Of a stretch of 64,000 nt of DNA, positions 16,348 through 26,288 are shown one piece after another. Below the pieces are notes generated by a model, which did not search any database, had not been told where the DNA came from, and saw nothing but the letters and a program-made list of their open reading frames with translations. This DNA comes from Asticcacaulis currens. GTDB lineage: Bacteria; Pseudomonadota; Alphaproteobacteria; Caulobacterales; Caulobacteraceae. How positions within the stretch are numbered: position 1 is the first letter of the stretch; every line of letters begins with the position of its first letter. The stretch is taken from positions 103,183 through 167,182 of the forward strand of contig NZ_JAQQKW010000008.1 in the NCBI RefSeq assembly GCF_028550395.1, given 5' to 3'. Made by a program: the position numbers and the translations under genes.

Positions 16348-18057
16348 ATGGATCACCATAATATTTCTCTGATTACCACCCTTGCGTCCGGCTTCGGTCT
16401 GGCTTTGCTGTTCGGCTTTCTGGCCGAAAAAATCAAGCTGCCGGCATTGGTCGGCTATCTGCTGGCCGGAATCCTGATTGGGCCGTCCACGCCGGGTTTT
16501 GTGGCGGATACGCACATTGCGGCGCAGTTGTCGGAAATCGGCGTCATGCTGCTGATGTTCGGGGTGGGGCTGCACTTTTCGCTGGGCGACCTGATGTCGG
16601 TGCGCAAGATCGCCCTGCCGGGGGCGGTTGTGCAGATGTCGCTGGCCACCTGTCTGGGCTTTGCGCTGGCGCACTGGGGCTGGGATTGGGGCATGGGAGC
16701 GGCGCTCGTCTTCGGCTTGTCGCTGTCCTGTGCCTCGACGGTCGTGCTGCTGAAGGCGCTGGAGGCGCGTAACGCCATCGACAGTATGAACGGCCGCATC
16801 GCGGTCGGCTGGCTGGTGGTCGAGGATCTGGTGACGGTGCTGGTGCTGGTCCTGCTGCCGCCGCTGGCGCATCTTTTGGAGAGCAATGGCTCGGCAGGGA
16901 GCGCACCGACCGGCACTCTCTGGGTTACCATCGGTCAGACCCTGCTCAGCGTCGGGGCCTTTATCGCCCTGATGATGCTGGCCGGGCGCAAGGTGTTTCC
17001 GTGGATATTGTGGCAGGTGTCCAAGACCGGCTCGCGCGAACTCTTCACCCTGTCGGTCATCGCCGCAGCCATCACCATAGCCTGGGGCGCATCGGAGTTG
17101 TTCAGCGTGTCCTTTGCGCTGGGGGCCTTTTTCGCCGGCATGGTGATGCGCGAGTCGAAATTCAGTCACCGGGCTGCCGAGGAATCCCTGCCTTTGCGCG
17201 ACGCCTTTTCGGTGCTGTTCTTTGTGTCGGTCGGCATGTTGTTCGACCCCAGGGTGCTGATCGAACACCCGATGGAGGTTCTGGCCGTTGTCAGCATCAT
17301 CATTGTGGGGAAGGGGCTGGCGGCAGCGGCTTTGGTGCTTGTCTTCCGCTATCCGCTCAACACCGCCTTTACCGTGGCGGCCAGTCTGGCGCAGATCGGC
17401 GAATTTTCGTTTATCCTCGGTGGGTTGGGCCTGTCTCTTGGGATATTACCGCAAGCGGGGATGAGCCTGCTTCTGGCCGGGGCGCTGGTGTCCATCGCGC
17501 TCAATCCCTTCCTGTTTGCGGCCATCGCCCCCCTGACGCGCTGGGTTCTCGCCCATTCGGCGCTGGCGCGTCGGCACGAGCGGCGCGAGGACGTGCTGTC
17601 CGAGTTGCCGCAGACGACCGAGGCGCGTTATCTGAGCGGACAGGTGGTGCTGGTCGGCTATGGCCGCGTCGGCAAGCGCATCGCCGCTACTCTGGACGCG
17701 CAGGGCATCGCCTATGTGGTGGTTGAGCAGAACCGCGAGCGCGTGGAAGAGCTGCGTCAGACCGGCAAGGCCGCCGTCTATGGCAATGCGGTCGAACCCG
17801 AAGTGCTGGTGCAGGCCCATATCCAACACGCGGCCATGCTGCTGGTGGCGACGCCCGATCTGGTCGATATCCACCTGATGGTCGAGGCGGCGCGGCGCGT
17901 CAATCCGGGCATCGAGGTCGTGCTGCGCACCCATAGCGAAGAAGAGATGCACTTTCTTCAACAAGAAAAAATGGGCACCGTCTTCTTCGGGGAGGAGGAA
18001 CTGGCGCGCAATATCACGCGGCACGTGCTCGACCGTTTCAGCCCGAAGCCCGTCTGA
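16348..18057 (+). CDS. CPA2-family cation/proton antiporter with TrkA-N domain (YbaL/KefB-like)
   Basis: A 569-residue protein with a 12-13-helix Na+/H+ exchanger domain (about residues 1-400) followed by a cytoplasmic RCK/TrkA-N domain (from about 430). Typical features are LLAGILIGPSTPGF near the N-terminus, the paired VVEDL motif, LSLSCASTVVLLKALE, and the Rossmann loop VVLVGYGRVGKRIAATL for nucleotide binding. Length and the opening sequence resemble E. coli YbaL more than KefB/C. It probably exports K+ or Na+ in exchange for protons, gated by nucleotide. It stands alone. Confidence 0.9.
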   Translation: MDHHNISLITTLASGFGLALLFGFLAEKIKLPALVGYLLAGILIGPSTPGFVADTHIAAQLSEIGVMLLMFGVGLHFSLGDLMSVRKIALPGAVVQMSLATCLGFALAHWGWDWGMGAALVFGLSLSCASTVVLLKALEARNAIDSMNGRIAVGWLVVEDLVTVLVLVLLPPLAHLLESNGSAGSAPTGTLWVTIGQTLLSVGAFIALMMLAGRKVFPWILWQVSKTGSRELFTLSVIAAAITIAWGASELFSVSFALGAFFAGMVMRESKFSHRAAEESLPLRDAFSVLFFVSVGMLFDPRVLIEHPMEVLAVVSIIIVGKGLAAAALVLVFRYPLNTAFTVAASLAQIGEFSFILGGLGLSLGILPQAGMSLLLAGALVSIALNPFLFAAIAPLTRWVLAHSALARRHERREDVLSELPQTTEARYLSGQVVLVGYGRVGKRIAATLDAQGIAYVVVEQNRERVEELRQTGKAAVYGNAVEPEVLVQAHIQHAAMLLVATPDLVDIHLMVEAARRVNPGIEVVLRTHSEEEMHFLQQEKMGTVFFGEEELARNITRHVLDRFSPKPV

Positions 18058-18126
18058 TTACCCCTCATTAACCCTAACGGGCGCACAGTTCAAACCTGCC
18101 AAGAATCAGCTCAGAAGGCTCTGATC

Positions 18127-18402
18127 ATGCCTCATGCGCCCGCCATCAATGACAATCTGACGCTCCTGGAACAGGCGCGTCTTCTGCTGGAGACGCGCGT
18201 AGAGCGCACGCCGTCCATCCTCAAGGCGCTGATGGCCTCCGCGGCGTTTGCGGTGTCGGGCTTGTGGCTGGCGGCGTCGATGCTGGTCGGGCCGGTCATG
18301 TCGCAGGACAAGCCGCGCCCGACGCCCGTCGTCAGCAAGGCGGTCACCTCGGGCTCCGAGGGCGGCTTTCAGTTGTCGGCCAGCCCCTCGGCGCTAAAGT
18401 AG
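18127..18402 (+). CDS. Small single-span membrane protein, unknown function
   Basis: A 91-residue protein with a charged N-terminal helix (LLEQARLLLETRVER), one hydrophobic segment (about 36-57, LMASAAFAVSGLWLAASMLV) and a Ser/Pro-rich tail. No family was recognised. It is convergent with trpE; the two stop codons are one base apart. Codon use is like that of the neighbours, supporting a real gene. Confidence 0.6.
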   Translation: MPHAPAINDNLTLLEQARLLLETRVERTPSILKALMASAAFAVSGLWLAASMLVGPVMSQDKPRPTPVVSKAVTSGSEGGFQLSASPSALK

Positions 18403-18403
18403 C

Positions 18404-19927
18404 TCAGTTACCCTGCTTATACCGCCAGGCTTCCGAAGCGGCCTTGATCAGGGCCGAGGCCTTGTGCACGGTTTCCTGATACTCGGTCAGGGGCACGCTG
18501 TCGGCGACCACGCCGGCCCCGGCCTGCACATAGATTTTTTCGTCCTTGAACAGGGCGGTGCGCAGTACGATACAGACGTCCAGCGACCCGGAGCCGGAAA
18601 TATAGCCCACGCCCCCGGCATAGCCGACGCCGCGTTTGACCGACTCCAGCTCGTCGATAATCTCCATGGCCCGTACCTTGGGCGCGCCCGACAGCGTACC
18701 GGCGGGCAGGGCGGCCAGCAGGGCATCGACCGGATCGAGATTGGCCGGGGCATCGCCTTCGACGTTCGAGACGATGTGCATGACGTGGCTGTAGCGCTCG
18801 ATGTAGAATTTCTGCGTCACGCGCACGCTGGCCGGTTTGGCGACACGGCCGACATCGTTGCGGCCCAGATCGAGCAGCATCAGGTGTTCGGACAATTCCT
18901 TCGGATCGGCCAGCAGTTCGGCCTCAAGCGCCTTGTCCTCTTCCGGCGTCCTGCCGCGCGGGCGGGTGCCGGCGATAGGGCGGATGGTCAGCTTGCCGTC
19001 GCGCACACGCACCAGAATTTCCGGTGACGAACCCGCCAACTGGAAATTGCCGAAGTCGAGGTAGAAGAGGTAGGGCGAAGGGTTCTGACGGCGCAGCGAC
19101 CGGTAGAAGGCGAACGGGTCAAGCTCGAACGGTGCTTCGAAGCGGTGCGACGGCACCACCTGAAAAATATCGCCCGCGGCAATGTAGTCCTTGGCCTTTT
19201 CGACCATGGCACTGTAGTCCGCCGCCGAGGTGGGCGAAGTAAGGGCAGCCTGTTCGCGCTCCATGGCCACGGGCTTGGGGGGCAGGGGCAGGCGCAGGTC
19301 TTCTTCGACCTGATCCAGACGCGACAGGGCGGCGCTATGGGCAGCGTGGGCTGTGACGCCCGTTTCCGGCCAGACGGTCGTGGCCAGCAGGATTTCGTGC
19401 TTCACATTATCGAAGACGCAGATCACCGACGGGCGACACACCACGGCATCCGGCAGGGAGAGCGGGTCCGGATTGGCGGGCCCCAGCGGCTCATAGAGGC
19501 GGATAAGGTCGTAGCCGAACACACCGAACAGGCCCGAAATCATCGGCGGCAGGTCCGCCGGTATGTCGAGCCGGTGGGCGGTGACGAGCGCGCGCAGGGA
19601 CTCGAGTGTCGGCGCGCTTTCGGTCTCATAAAGCCCTTTGGCGATCGCCGCTTCGCCGCGTGCGATTTCCGCCCGCTCGCCGAAACACCGCCAGACAAGG
19701 TCGGGCCGCAGTGTCAGGATCGAATAACGCCCGGCCAGGGCGCCGCCTTCGACCGATTCGAACAGAAACGAGAAGGCGCGCGTTCTGGCCAGTTTCAGAT
19801 AGGCCGAGACGGGCGTTTCCAGATCGTCGGTCAGGCGGCGGGTAACGATAACCGGCTGTCCGGCGTCATATTGGGCCGCGAAGCCGCTGACGCCGGAGGC
19901 ATCGGAAGCGAAGGCCGCACTGATCAT
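18404..19927 (-). CDS. trpE: Anthranilate synthase component I
   Basis: A 507-residue chorismate-using enzyme that, with the TrpG amidotransferase, makes anthranilate for tryptophan. The N-terminal regulatory segment includes FLFES (the LLES-type tryptophan-binding motif), and the catalytic domain has AGSSPEILVRV, PIAGTRPRGRT, EHLMLLDLGRNDVGRV, LSGAPKVRAMEII and the glycine-rich RGVGYAGGVGY. No trpG or trpD follows in this window. Its ATG overlaps the ppiD stop by four bases (ATGA), so it is translationally coupled to a periplasmic chaperone gene. ADC synthase is less likely given the FLFES motif. Confidence 0.93.
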   Translation of the reverse strand: MISAAFASDASGVSGFAAQYDAGQPVIVTRRLTDDLETPVSAYLKLARTRAFSFLFESVEGGALAGRYSILTLRPDLVWRCFGERAEIARGEAAIAKGLYETESAPTLESLRALVTAHRLDIPADLPPMISGLFGVFGYDLIRLYEPLGPANPDPLSLPDAVVCRPSVICVFDNVKHEILLATTVWPETGVTAHAAHSAALSRLDQVEEDLRLPLPPKPVAMEREQAALTSPTSAADYSAMVEKAKDYIAAGDIFQVVPSHRFEAPFELDPFAFYRSLRRQNPSPYLFYLDFGNFQLAGSSPEILVRVRDGKLTIRPIAGTRPRGRTPEEDKALEAELLADPKELSEHLMLLDLGRNDVGRVAKPASVRVTQKFYIERYSHVMHIVSNVEGDAPANLDPVDALLAALPAGTLSGAPKVRAMEIIDELESVKRGVGYAGGVGYISGSGSLDVCIVLRTALFKDEKIYVQAGAGVVADSVPLTEYQETVHKASALIKAASEAWRYKQGN

Positions 19928-21852
19928 TTGGCAGCCTTGCCGGCTTCTGCCGTCTTGTCGTCCGACTTCACGCTGGCCGGGTTGAGCCCCAGAGCCATGA
20001 CTGCCGCATTGGCATTGGTTTTGGTCTTGACCGCCGCACGCGCGCCCTTGCGCACGGTGAAGCTGAGGTCCTGGAACAGGCCATAGGAGACGGCCTGACC
20101 GGTCATGGCGGTCGCCTGATTGACGGCGGCGGCCTCACCCTTGTGGATGGTGGTCACCTTGCCCACTACGCTGACCATCTCGTTGAGACGGGCGGTGAAG
20201 ACCTCATTCGCCTTGGCCGAGAAGATACGGCCCGTCAGTTCCGGGCCGACCTGTTGCGGGGCCGTCTGACGCGCCAGACCGGCGCGCGGTTCAACCTTCA
20301 GGCCCATAGAGGACGCGACGGCCTCAAGCGATTCGCCCTTGCGTAGACGCGCCGCAGCCTCTTCGCCCTTTGCGGCGACGCGGTCGCCGGCGGTCTTCTG
20401 CTGCCAGGCCTGGATCATCTGCGGCTTGATCTTGTCGAGCGCCGGGACTTCCGACGGCAGCACTTCGTTGACGCGCAGGGCGAAATATTCGCCGTTGCCC
20501 AGCTCGGTGACGTCGGTTTCGCCGCCCTTGGGCTGATCGAAGGCTGCCTTGAGGATCGGGGCGTACTGGAAGGGCTGTCCGTTGGCCATCTGGCCTTCGG
20601 CGGTCATCGGCGGCAGGTTGATCACGCGCACGCCGGCCTTTTGGGCGGCGGTCATGAAGTCAGCACCGGCCGAACGTTCCTTTTCAAAGACTTCGGAGGC
20701 CTTGTAGGCCAGATCCTTGGCTTTATCCTTCTTGTACTCCTGCTCAAGCTGGTTGCGCACCGTATCGAAGCCGGTCACCGAGGCGGCGGTAATGCCTGAC
20801 ACCTTGACGACGGCCAGACCCAGGCTGCCCTGAACCGGACCCGACACTTCGCCCTGTTTCAGGGCAAAGGCGGCGTCGGCCACCTTGGCGTCAGCCACGG
20901 CGGTCTTCGGCTTGGCGTCATAGGTCACGACCGTGCCCTTATTGGCCTTGGCAGCGGTCTGGGCGTCGGTGCCCGAACGCAGGGCCTGAGCCACGGCCTC
21001 GGCGGCCTTCTGATCCGGCACCGTGACCTGCACAAAGGTGCGGGTTTCCGGGTTGGACAGGGTGTCGCGGCGGAATTCATAGAGTTTCTTCAACTCGGCC
21101 TCATCGACCGTCACCTTTGAGGCGAAATCGCCGGGGGCGAAGGAGACGACGGTGAACTGACGCAGTTCCGGACGACGCAGGCGCTCCTTGTTGTCGTTGT
21201 AGAATTTCAGCAACTCGGCATCGGTCGGCTGACCAGGCTTTTCGATATTGTCCGGCGTCACGATCAGAAGCGTGGTGTCGCGCGTTTCGCTGGCGAAGGC
21301 GCTCTGCATCGCCGCGTAGATGCGCGGCGGTTTCAGGCCCGCCACTGAGGCTTCGATGAACTGACGATTGGCAATGTCATCGCTGATGATCTGCTCGAAC
21401 TTGGTCTCGCTCATCTTCATCTGCGTGGCCAGTTCCTGCTGGTACTTGGCCTTGTCGAACTTGCCGGTGATGGAATCGAAGAAGATCGGGTACTTGGCGA
21501 TCTGATCGGTCACCACCTTGGCCGAAGGGCGCAGGCCCGCCTTGACCAGCCAGGCCGACACCGAATCCATATCGGCCAGCTCTTCCATGATGCGCACGTG
21601 CAGGCCCTGCTTCACGGCGTCTTCATAGGTCAGGGTCTGACCGCTCTGCTGCTCGGCCCCGGTTTTCCACTGATCGAACTGACGGCGGAAATCGTCCGTC
21701 GTGGTCTTGCGATCCCCGGCATCGACCACGTCGCGCGACGAGGCGCTGGAGAACAGGTCGTGCATGCCGAAGACGGCGAAACTCAGGATCAGCGCCGCCA
21801 TCAAAATCTTGAAAGTGAGCGACTTGGTGAACTGACGGAAGCTGGAGATCAT
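19924..21852 (-). CDS. ppiD: Membrane-anchored peptidyl-prolyl isomerase/chaperone (PpiD/SurA-like)
   Basis: A 642-residue periplasmic folding factor anchored by one N-terminal helix (about residues 14-35, LTFKILMAALILSFAVFGM). A SurA_N-like domain follows (VDAGDRKTTTDDFRRQFDQW and further), then a degenerate parvulin-type PPIase region and a long C-terminal part. The ATG at 21852 is chosen because the family starts with a short cytoplasmic stretch ISSFRQFTKSL; an in-frame GTG 33 bases upstream is less likely. It probably acts at the SecYEG exit. It is cotranscribed with trpE and divergent from tpiA. Confidence 0.88.
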   Translation of the reverse strand: MISSFRQFTKSLTFKILMAALILSFAVFGMHDLFSSASSRDVVDAGDRKTTTDDFRRQFDQWKTGAEQQSGQTLTYEDAVKQGLHVRIMEELADMDSVSAWLVKAGLRPSAKVVTDQIAKYPIFFDSITGKFDKAKYQQELATQMKMSETKFEQIISDDIANRQFIEASVAGLKPPRIYAAMQSAFASETRDTTLLIVTPDNIEKPGQPTDAELLKFYNDNKERLRRPELRQFTVVSFAPGDFASKVTVDEAELKKLYEFRRDTLSNPETRTFVQVTVPDQKAAEAVAQALRSGTDAQTAAKANKGTVVTYDAKPKTAVADAKVADAAFALKQGEVSGPVQGSLGLAVVKVSGITAASVTGFDTVRNQLEQEYKKDKAKDLAYKASEVFEKERSAGADFMTAAQKAGVRVINLPPMTAEGQMANGQPFQYAPILKAAFDQPKGGETDVTELGNGEYFALRVNEVLPSEVPALDKIKPQMIQAWQQKTAGDRVAAKGEEAAARLRKGESLEAVASSMGLKVEPRAGLARQTAPQQVGPELTGRIFSAKANEVFTARLNEMVSVVGKVTTIHKGEAAAVNQATAMTGQAVSYGLFQDLSFTVRKGARAAVKTKTNANAAVMALGLNPASVKSDDKTAEAGKAAK

Positions 21853-22049
21853 GAAAAGGGCGACCTTGAAAAGATGAAGTGCCACCGCTCCGGGGCGGAC
21901 GGCGCGCAGACATATAATTGACCAACCGTGACGGGATCAAGGCTGTTACAAACGGAATCCAATTGTTTGCCGGTTTTTTCTTGGCGGGACGGGTCCGCTT
22001 CGTTACAGATAAGATTATCAATAAATAATGACATGCCACTGATTTTATA

Positions 22050-22802
22050 ATGCCAAAACATCCGCTTATCGCGGGCAACTGGAAGATGCATGGCCTGAGG
22101 GAAGCCATTCCGGAGGCCCTTGCCATGGATCGCGCCGCACGCGACAGTCGTGCGTCGGTCGCGATCTTCCCGCCCTCAACCCTTCTTTATGCCCTGAGTG
22201 AGGCGCTTCAGTCGCGCTCTGAGCCCAGTCCCGTGCGTCTGGGCGGTCAGGACTGCCATAAAGACGCGCAAGGGGCCTTTACCGGCGACCTGTCGGCCGA
22301 AATGCTGAAAGACGCGGGGGCAGACATGGTCATACTGGGCCATTCCGAACGCCGTCATGGCCACAAGGAGGCCTGCGAAAGCGTGGCCGCCAAGACCCTG
22401 GCGGCGCTGCGGGCCGGGCTTGAGCCGATTATCTGCATCGGTGAAACGCTCGATCAGCGTCAGGAGGGCCTCACCCACGCCGTCCTCAGCAAGCAGTTGC
22501 GGGACAGCCTGCCTCTGGCGCTGGAAGGGCAAACCTTCCATGTAGCCTATGAGCCCGTCTGGGCCATCGGCACCGGCCATGTGCCCACCGATGATCAGGT
22601 CGTTGACGCCATGCTGCTGATCCAGAAGCATCTGGCCCAGCGTTTCCACAATCAGGTCGTGCCGCATACGCTTTACGGCGGTTCGGTCAAGCCGGACAAT
22701 GCGCGCCATCTGTTGTCGCTGGAAGGTGTGGATGGCCTGCTGGTGGGCGGTGCCTCGCTCAAGGCTGAGGATTTCAACCGCATCATCGCCGCCGCGGACT
22801 GA
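22050..22802 (+). CDS. tpiA: Triose-phosphate isomerase
   Basis: A 250-residue glycolytic enzyme interconverting dihydroxyacetone phosphate and glyceraldehyde 3-phosphate. Active-site parts are AGNWKM (Asn and Lys), the catalytic His in ILGHSERR, the catalytic Glu in YEPVWAIGTG (with loop 6), and the phosphate-binding YGGSV and LVGGASL. Length is normal. It is followed by secG and pyrG in the same direction, an order common in alphaproteobacteria, although the 148-base gap to secG allows a separate promoter. Confidence 0.97.
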   Translation: MPKHPLIAGNWKMHGLREAIPEALAMDRAARDSRASVAIFPPSTLLYALSEALQSRSEPSPVRLGGQDCHKDAQGAFTGDLSAEMLKDAGADMVILGHSERRHGHKEACESVAAKTLAALRAGLEPIICIGETLDQRQEGLTHAVLSKQLRDSLPLALEGQTFHVAYEPVWAIGTGHVPTDDQVVDAMLLIQKHLAQRFHNQVVPHTLYGGSVKPDNARHLLSLEGVDGLLVGGASLKAEDFNRIIAAAD

Positions 22803-22950
22803 AATTCCACCGCAAATCCTTGAAACAGCTATGGCCAATGCCCAGTCTTAGTGCTAAGGGCGTGCGCTTACGCTTTGGACAAGGCGCACGACCCACAGGG
22901 GCCTGCGCCCTGATCCTGCCAAGACATTCGCCAAAAGACCCCGGAACTTC

Positions 22951-23517
22951 ATGCTGTTCGTTATCCTGCTCTCGATCCAAATCCTCATCGGTATCGCCCT
23001 GGTGGGACTGATTCTCGTTCAGCGGTCCGAGGGCGGGGCTCTCGGCATGGGGGGCGGCCCGTCGGGCTTCATGTCGGCGCGCGGTGCCGGCAACTTCCTG
23101 ACCAAGGCCACCTCGATTCTGGCCATTCTCTTCTTCGCCAACTGTATCGGCCTGACCGTTGTGTCGAACTTCGATCGTCGCGGCACCTCCGTGGTCGATC
23201 AGGTCGGCGCCGATAACGTCAAGCTGAACGAGGCGCAGGCCTCGGCGGCCGCCGCAGCGGCCGCGCAAAATGCGCAGCAATCGGCGGGCGCCAGCTCGTC
23301 TTCGGCCGCGCCGTCCCTGACCGACCTGCCGTCGCCGACCAGCGCCGCCCCGTCGCTCAGCACGCTGGGCGCTCCGGCTTCGTCGGCGGCCCCGGCCTCG
23401 GCTTCATCCTCGTCGTCAAGCGCGGCCCGCCCAGCGGCCAAGCCGGCCGCTAAACCGGCAGCCCAGCCGGCCAAGCCCGCCGCGTCTTCGGCGTCTTCAT
23501 CTTCGACCTCGAACTGA
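22951..23517 (+). CDS. secG: Protein translocase subunit SecG
   Basis: A 188-residue SecG that assists SecYEG-mediated export. Two membrane segments (about 1-21 and 50-72) flank the conserved cytoplasmic loop LVQRSEGGALGMGGG. The remaining 100 or so residues are a low-complexity Ala/Ser/Pro tail, ending in repeated Ala-Lys-Pro units, much longer than the roughly 110-residue E. coli protein. A terminator hairpin follows. The start has a weak ribosome site but fits the family. Confidence 0.93.
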   Translation: MLFVILLSIQILIGIALVGLILVQRSEGGALGMGGGPSGFMSARGAGNFLTKATSILAILFFANCIGLTVVSNFDRRGTSVVDQVGADNVKLNEAQASAAAAAAAQNAQQSAGASSSSAAPSLTDLPSPTSAAPSLSTLGAPASSAAPASASSSSSSAARPAAKPAAKPAAQPAKPAASSASSSSTSN

Positions 23518-23545
23518 AGACAATTCTAAAATCTGAACTCAGGAC

Positions 23546-23579
23546 CGGCTCACAGATCGCTTTGTGAGCCGATCTTTTT
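23546..23579 (+). terminator. Rho-independent terminator after secG
   Basis: Nine-bp stem (23546-23554 with 23563-23571, CGGCTCACA type) and 8-nt loop, followed by ATCTTTTT. It lies between secG and pyrG. Confidence 0.75.
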
Positions 23580-23627
23580 GACTATATATGAAGGTAAGTG
23601 GAATCGCCCGCGGCGGTTCCCGGATAA

Positions 23628-25295
<1,668 letters not shown>

Positions 25296-25311
25296 TTTTC
25301 AGGATATCCTC

Positions 25312-25695
25312 ATGCGTCAGCTTATTTCTTCCGGTTCGCCGTTTGAACCGACCATCGGGTTTTCGCGCGCCGTGCGTATCGGCAACCGTATCGAGGTTGC
25401 GGGCACCACGGCCATGCGCGACGGCAAGCTGGTCGGGGCCGGGGACTGCTACCTGCAAACCAAAACCATCCTCGAAACCATCGTCAAGGCGGTGGAAGAG
25501 GCCGGCGGTTCGGTGACCGACATCATCCGCACGCGCATCTTCCTGACCGATATGTCGCTGTGGCAGGACGCCGCCCGCGCCCACGGTGAAGTGTTCGGTG
25601 AGATTCGTCCGGCGTCGAGCTTTCTCGGCACCTCAGCCCTGATCAACCCCGAATGGTTGGTTGAGATCGAAGCCTCGGCTCAGATAAAAGGGTAA
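25312..25695 (+). CDS. RidA-family protein lacking the usual catalytic arginine
   Basis: A 127-residue RidA/YjgF/UK114-family protein. Enamine/imine deaminases of this family use an arginine in a PARS-type motif; here the matching segment reads RPASSFLGTSALINPEWLVEIEA, with Ser in that place, so classical 2-aminoacrylate deamination is doubtful. Other family features (SRAVRIGNRIEVAG and FLTDMSLWQ) are present. The ATG has an AGGA ribosome site and lies 16 bases after pyrG. It belongs to the less understood Rid subgroups; role unknown. Confidence 0.85.
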   Translation: MRQLISSGSPFEPTIGFSRAVRIGNRIEVAGTTAMRDGKLVGAGDCYLQTKTILETIVKAVEEAGGSVTDIIRTRIFLTDMSLWQDAARAHGEVFGEIRPASSFLGTSALINPEWLVEIEASAQIKG

Positions 25696-25794
25696 TCGGG
25701 CAAAAGCCCTTTGCCAAAAAGCGGGTTTGTAGTAACAGACCTTGACCATCCGGATATCGAATCCGGACAGATTTCGCGTCCGCAGGAGATTGTC

Positions 25795-26100
25795 ATGTTC
25801 GCGCGCATCTTCAAGCCGTCCAAGACCGCCATGCAGTCGGGCAAGGCCAAGACTCAGGATTGGGTGCTGGAGTTTGAACCGGCCTCGGCGCGCACGCCTG
25901 ACCCGCTGATGGGCTGGATTTCGGCGGCGGACACCAACACCCAGGTGCGCCTCTCCTTCGACACCAAGGAACAGGCCATGGCCTACGCCGAAACCCACGG
26001 CATCCCGTTCCGCCTGATCGAGCCGGAAACCCCGCCGAAGATCATCAAGGCCTATGCCGACAATTTTGCGTCCAACCGCCGCCAGAGCTGGACGCACTAA
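25795..26100 (+). CDS. ETC complex I subunit, NDUFS4-like
   Basis: A 101-residue homologue of the mitochondrial complex I accessory subunit NDUFS4 (18-kDa IP subunit), found in alphaproteobacteria as a supernumerary subunit. Seen are RIFKPSKTAMQSGKAKTQDWVLEFEP, DPLMGWISAADTNTQVRLSF, TKEQAMAYAETHGI and the ending in a conserved basic/aromatic patch. The ATG at 25795 has an AGGAG site eight bases upstream. It lies far from any nuo operon here. A tRNA-Arg gene follows. Confidence 0.9.
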   Translation: MFARIFKPSKTAMQSGKAKTQDWVLEFEPASARTPDPLMGWISAADTNTQVRLSFDTKEQAMAYAETHGIPFRLIEPETPPKIIKAYADNFASNRRQSWTH

Positions 26101-26111
26101 AAGCGCTTTCT

Positions 26112-26188
26112 GACTCCGTAGCTCAGCTGGATAGAGCATCCGCCTTCTAAGCGGACGGTCGCAGGTTCGAATCCTGCCGGGGTCGCCA
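26112..26188 (+). tRNA. tRNA-Arg (anticodon TCT)
   Basis: A full cloverleaf: acceptor GACTCCG with CGGGGTC, D-stem GCTC/GAGC, anticodon stem TCCGC/GCGGA with loop CTTCTAA (anticodon TCT at 26146-26148), T-arm GCAGG-TTCGAAT-CCTGC and encoded CCA. It reads AGA/AGG codons. No obvious integration scar was seen beside it. Confidence 0.96.
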
Positions 26189-26288
26189 TTTCTCCAATTT
26201 GTGAGCACTGACCGTCCCTTTCGCTTTGACCGGGACGGCGGGCTGGTGTTGAATAGGGTGCGCCGCCACCGTAAAGGCCCTGTTGCCC

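Noticed and set aside
16108..17268. 386-codon minus-strand frame over the antiporter start and the intergenic region
   Set aside because: Low-complexity Gln/His/Arg composition typical of antisense translation.
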